From assembly GCF_004122035.1 (NCBI RefSeq), contig NZ_SAXA01000016.1, positions 1 to 64,000 of the forward strand: a stretch of DNA of 64,000 bases, written 5' to 3'. Numbering within the stretch: position 1 is the stretch's first letter; each line of letters begins with the position of its first letter. Positions 62,710 through 64,000 of this stretch are shown piece by piece. The notes under the pieces are model-generated. The model did no database searches and was not told the origin of the DNA. It saw only the letters and a list, made by a program, of their open reading frames with translations. The DNA comes from Ancylomarina salipaludis. Lineage in GTDB: Bacteria; Bacteroidota; Bacteroidia; Bacteroidales; Marinifilaceae. The position numbers and the translations under genes are program-made.

Positions 62710-63963
62710 ATGTTTGATAGAGATAAATGGAACGAGATCTTCAGTACCATTAGAAAAAATAAAACCCGAACCTTTCTTACTGGATTTTCTGTCGCTACAG
62801 GGATTTTTATGCTTATTTTCCTGTTAGGAGCTGGCAGAGGTCTGCGAAATGGAATGAAGGATGTTTTTGCTCAGGATGCGACAAATAGTATGCAGATATG
62901 GGGTGGACGAACCACTAAGGCTTATAAGGGGACACCTGAAGGGAAGAGGATTCAAATGGTAAATGCCGATTTAGAGAGTCTTAAAACATCGATTGATAAG
63001 ATTGATGCTATTTCTGCAATGAGTTATATTCCTGGCGCAGAAGTTATATCCTATAAAGATAACTTTGGAAACTTTAATGTTTCTCCTATTCATGATACCT
63101 ATAAGGAGATTAAGAACTTTGATATTATCGAAGGACGTTTTCTCAATAAAATCGATATTGCAGAGCATCGTAAGGTTGTAATTATTCAAGATGAAGTAGA
63201 AAAAATCTTATTCCCTAAAGAGACTTCTCTGGGAAAATTCATCAATATTAATAAGATAAAGTTTAAGGTTGTAGGTGTTTTCTTTAAGAAAGATTTTGAA
63301 GAGAATTCCCGTGATATCTACATCCCGATTACTGTCGCTCAGAAAATTTTTAATAATAATGATCATTTGCGTCGTATTTCGTTTACACTTGATAATGTAT
63401 CTGTAGAAGAAAGTAAAGAAATTGAGAAGCAGATTACTTATAAAATGGCTGCCATACACAATTTTAGTCGAGAAGATAAAAATGCATTATGGATTCAGAA
63501 TAATATTGAGAATTCAAAACAGTTTTCAGCCATGTTTAGTGGTATCGAAAAGTTTGTATGGATCATCGGGATCTTTACGATTCTTTTGGGAGTCATTGGG
63601 GTTTTCAATATCATGATGATTGTTGTAAAAGAAAGAACCAAAGAGATTGGGATTCGAAAAGCAATTGGAGCTTCTCCGGTTTCAGTTATATCTCTTGTGT
63701 TGATGGAATCAATTTTTATTACTGCAGTTTCCGGATATTTTGGATTGATTGCCGGTGTGGGCTTGCTTGAGATGATAAGTAAATTCAATTTGATTGAGAA
63801 ATTATATCCCCCGGCTGCAATTTATTTCTTAAACCCTCAAGTGGATTTAGGAATAGCCGTTGGTGCTACAATTGTTCTTGTTGTTACAGGTGCTTTAGCA
63901 GGATTTTTCCCTGCACGACGAGCTGCTTCTATTCAACCAATTGATGCACTTAGAGATGAATAG
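62710..63963 (+). CDS. MacB-like ABC transporter permease
   Basis: 417 residues. An N-terminal helix (about 20-42) is followed by a periplasmic MacB core domain (about 45-265) and a three-helix FtsX-type domain (about 285-405) containing K-E-R-T-K-E-I-G-I-R-K-A-I-G-A-S, the coupling region with the ATPase, and the closing F-P-A-R-R-A-A-x-I-x-P-I-D-A-L-R. Full length and intact. It forms a mechanotransmission-type complex with the preceding ATPase. A membrane-fusion protein and further permeases often follow in Bacteroidota, but the window ends 37 bases downstream. Confidence 0.93.
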   Translation: MFDRDKWNEIFSTIRKNKTRTFLTGFSVATGIFMLIFLLGAGRGLRNGMKDVFAQDATNSMQIWGGRTTKAYKGTPEGKRIQMVNADLESLKTSIDKIDAISAMSYIPGAEVISYKDNFGNFNVSPIHDTYKEIKNFDIIEGRFLNKIDIAEHRKVVIIQDEVEKILFPKETSLGKFININKIKFKVVGVFFKKDFEENSRDIYIPITVAQKIFNNNDHLRRISFTLDNVSVEESKEIEKQITYKMAAIHNFSREDKNALWIQNNIENSKQFSAMFSGIEKFVWIIGIFTILLGVIGVFNIMMIVVKERTKEIGIRKAIGASPVSVISLVLMESIFITAVSGYFGLIAGVGLLEMISKFNLIEKLYPPAAIYFLNPQVDLGIAVGATIVLVVTGALAGFFPARRAASIQPIDALRDE

Positions 63964-64000
63964 TTTCTTTTTAAGTAAGTAATTGAAAGGGATCTTATCT

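Overview
The window is a stretch of chromosome from a low-GC member of the Bacteroidota, most like the marine Marinifilaceae/Marinilabiliales (inference from gene content; I cannot run a taxonomic search). Supporting signs are SusC/RagA-type and FecI/FecR-linked TonB receptors, DUF3098 and DUF6427 proteins, the ftsX-DUF3098-uppP-truB-queA order, and several gene-proximal TAnnTTTG boxes, the -7 element of the Bacteroidota primary sigma factor. Almost all genes are intact. The only mobile DNA is the first 60 bases, the start of an IS3-type transposase orfA running off the left edge. I found no tRNA, rRNA or CRISPR array.

Layout. 0.2-6.3 kb: a DUF6438 lipoprotein, a zinc-metallopeptidase lipoprotein, and a divergent FecI-type sigma / FecR anti-sigma / TonB receptor operon. 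6.4-16.2 kb: a surface-polymer locus resembling a teichoic-acid pathway (YfhO-type membrane protein, two CDP-glycerol-type glycerophosphotransferases, a nucleotidyltransferase-aminotransferase fusion, an opine-dehydrogenase-family enzyme, a TagD-like cytidylyltransferase, and a flippase on the other strand). 16.4-20.7 kb: ftsX, DUF3098, uppP, truB, queA. 20.7-27.5 kb: an orphan SusC-like receptor, a polyprenyl synthase, atpDC and a dihydroorotate-dehydrogenase-like protein. 27.6-38.2 kb: housekeeping and envelope genes (cls, prmC, recX, two LPP20-like proteins, an AspT-type transporter, pepE, a TPR histidine kinase). 38.4-41.3 kb: an ECF sigma / membrane anti-sigma-like / outer-membrane-protein unit. 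41.4-53.5 kb: acid phosphatase, ALDH7-type dehydrogenase, RND/MMPL exporter, Na/Pi cotransporter, trpS, cvpA, DUF3667, tyrS and a small lipoprotein. 53.8-57.0 kb: a PadR-PspC-DUF4252-PspC module. 57.1-61.5 kb: DUF6427, purD, a small secreted protein and dgt. 61.9-64.0 kb: a MacB-like ABC exporter pair.

The most informative results are regulatory. (1) A two-part element, AAAGTAGGGTA, 14 bases, then TGTTTTA(G/C)TAGTA, occurs twice with identical spacing: before fecR and, inverted, before the metallopeptidase gene. This suggests that the FecI-type sigma drives both. (2) A second element, TGTAAC, 16 bases, CGT(T/C)TT, precedes both the other ECF sigma gene and the outer-membrane-protein gene of its unit. 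(3) The ABC exporter has a sigma-54-like -24/-12 promoter, an upstream palindrome, and two hairpins in its leader.

The most unusual enzymology is in the surface-polymer locus. A LicC/TagD-like cytidylyltransferase domain is fused to a HisC/CobD-like PLP domain and translationally coupled to an opine dehydrogenase. A plausible but unproven reading is that it makes and activates an amino-alcohol or N-carboxyalkyl-amino phosphate that decorates a glycerol-phosphate-type surface polymer.
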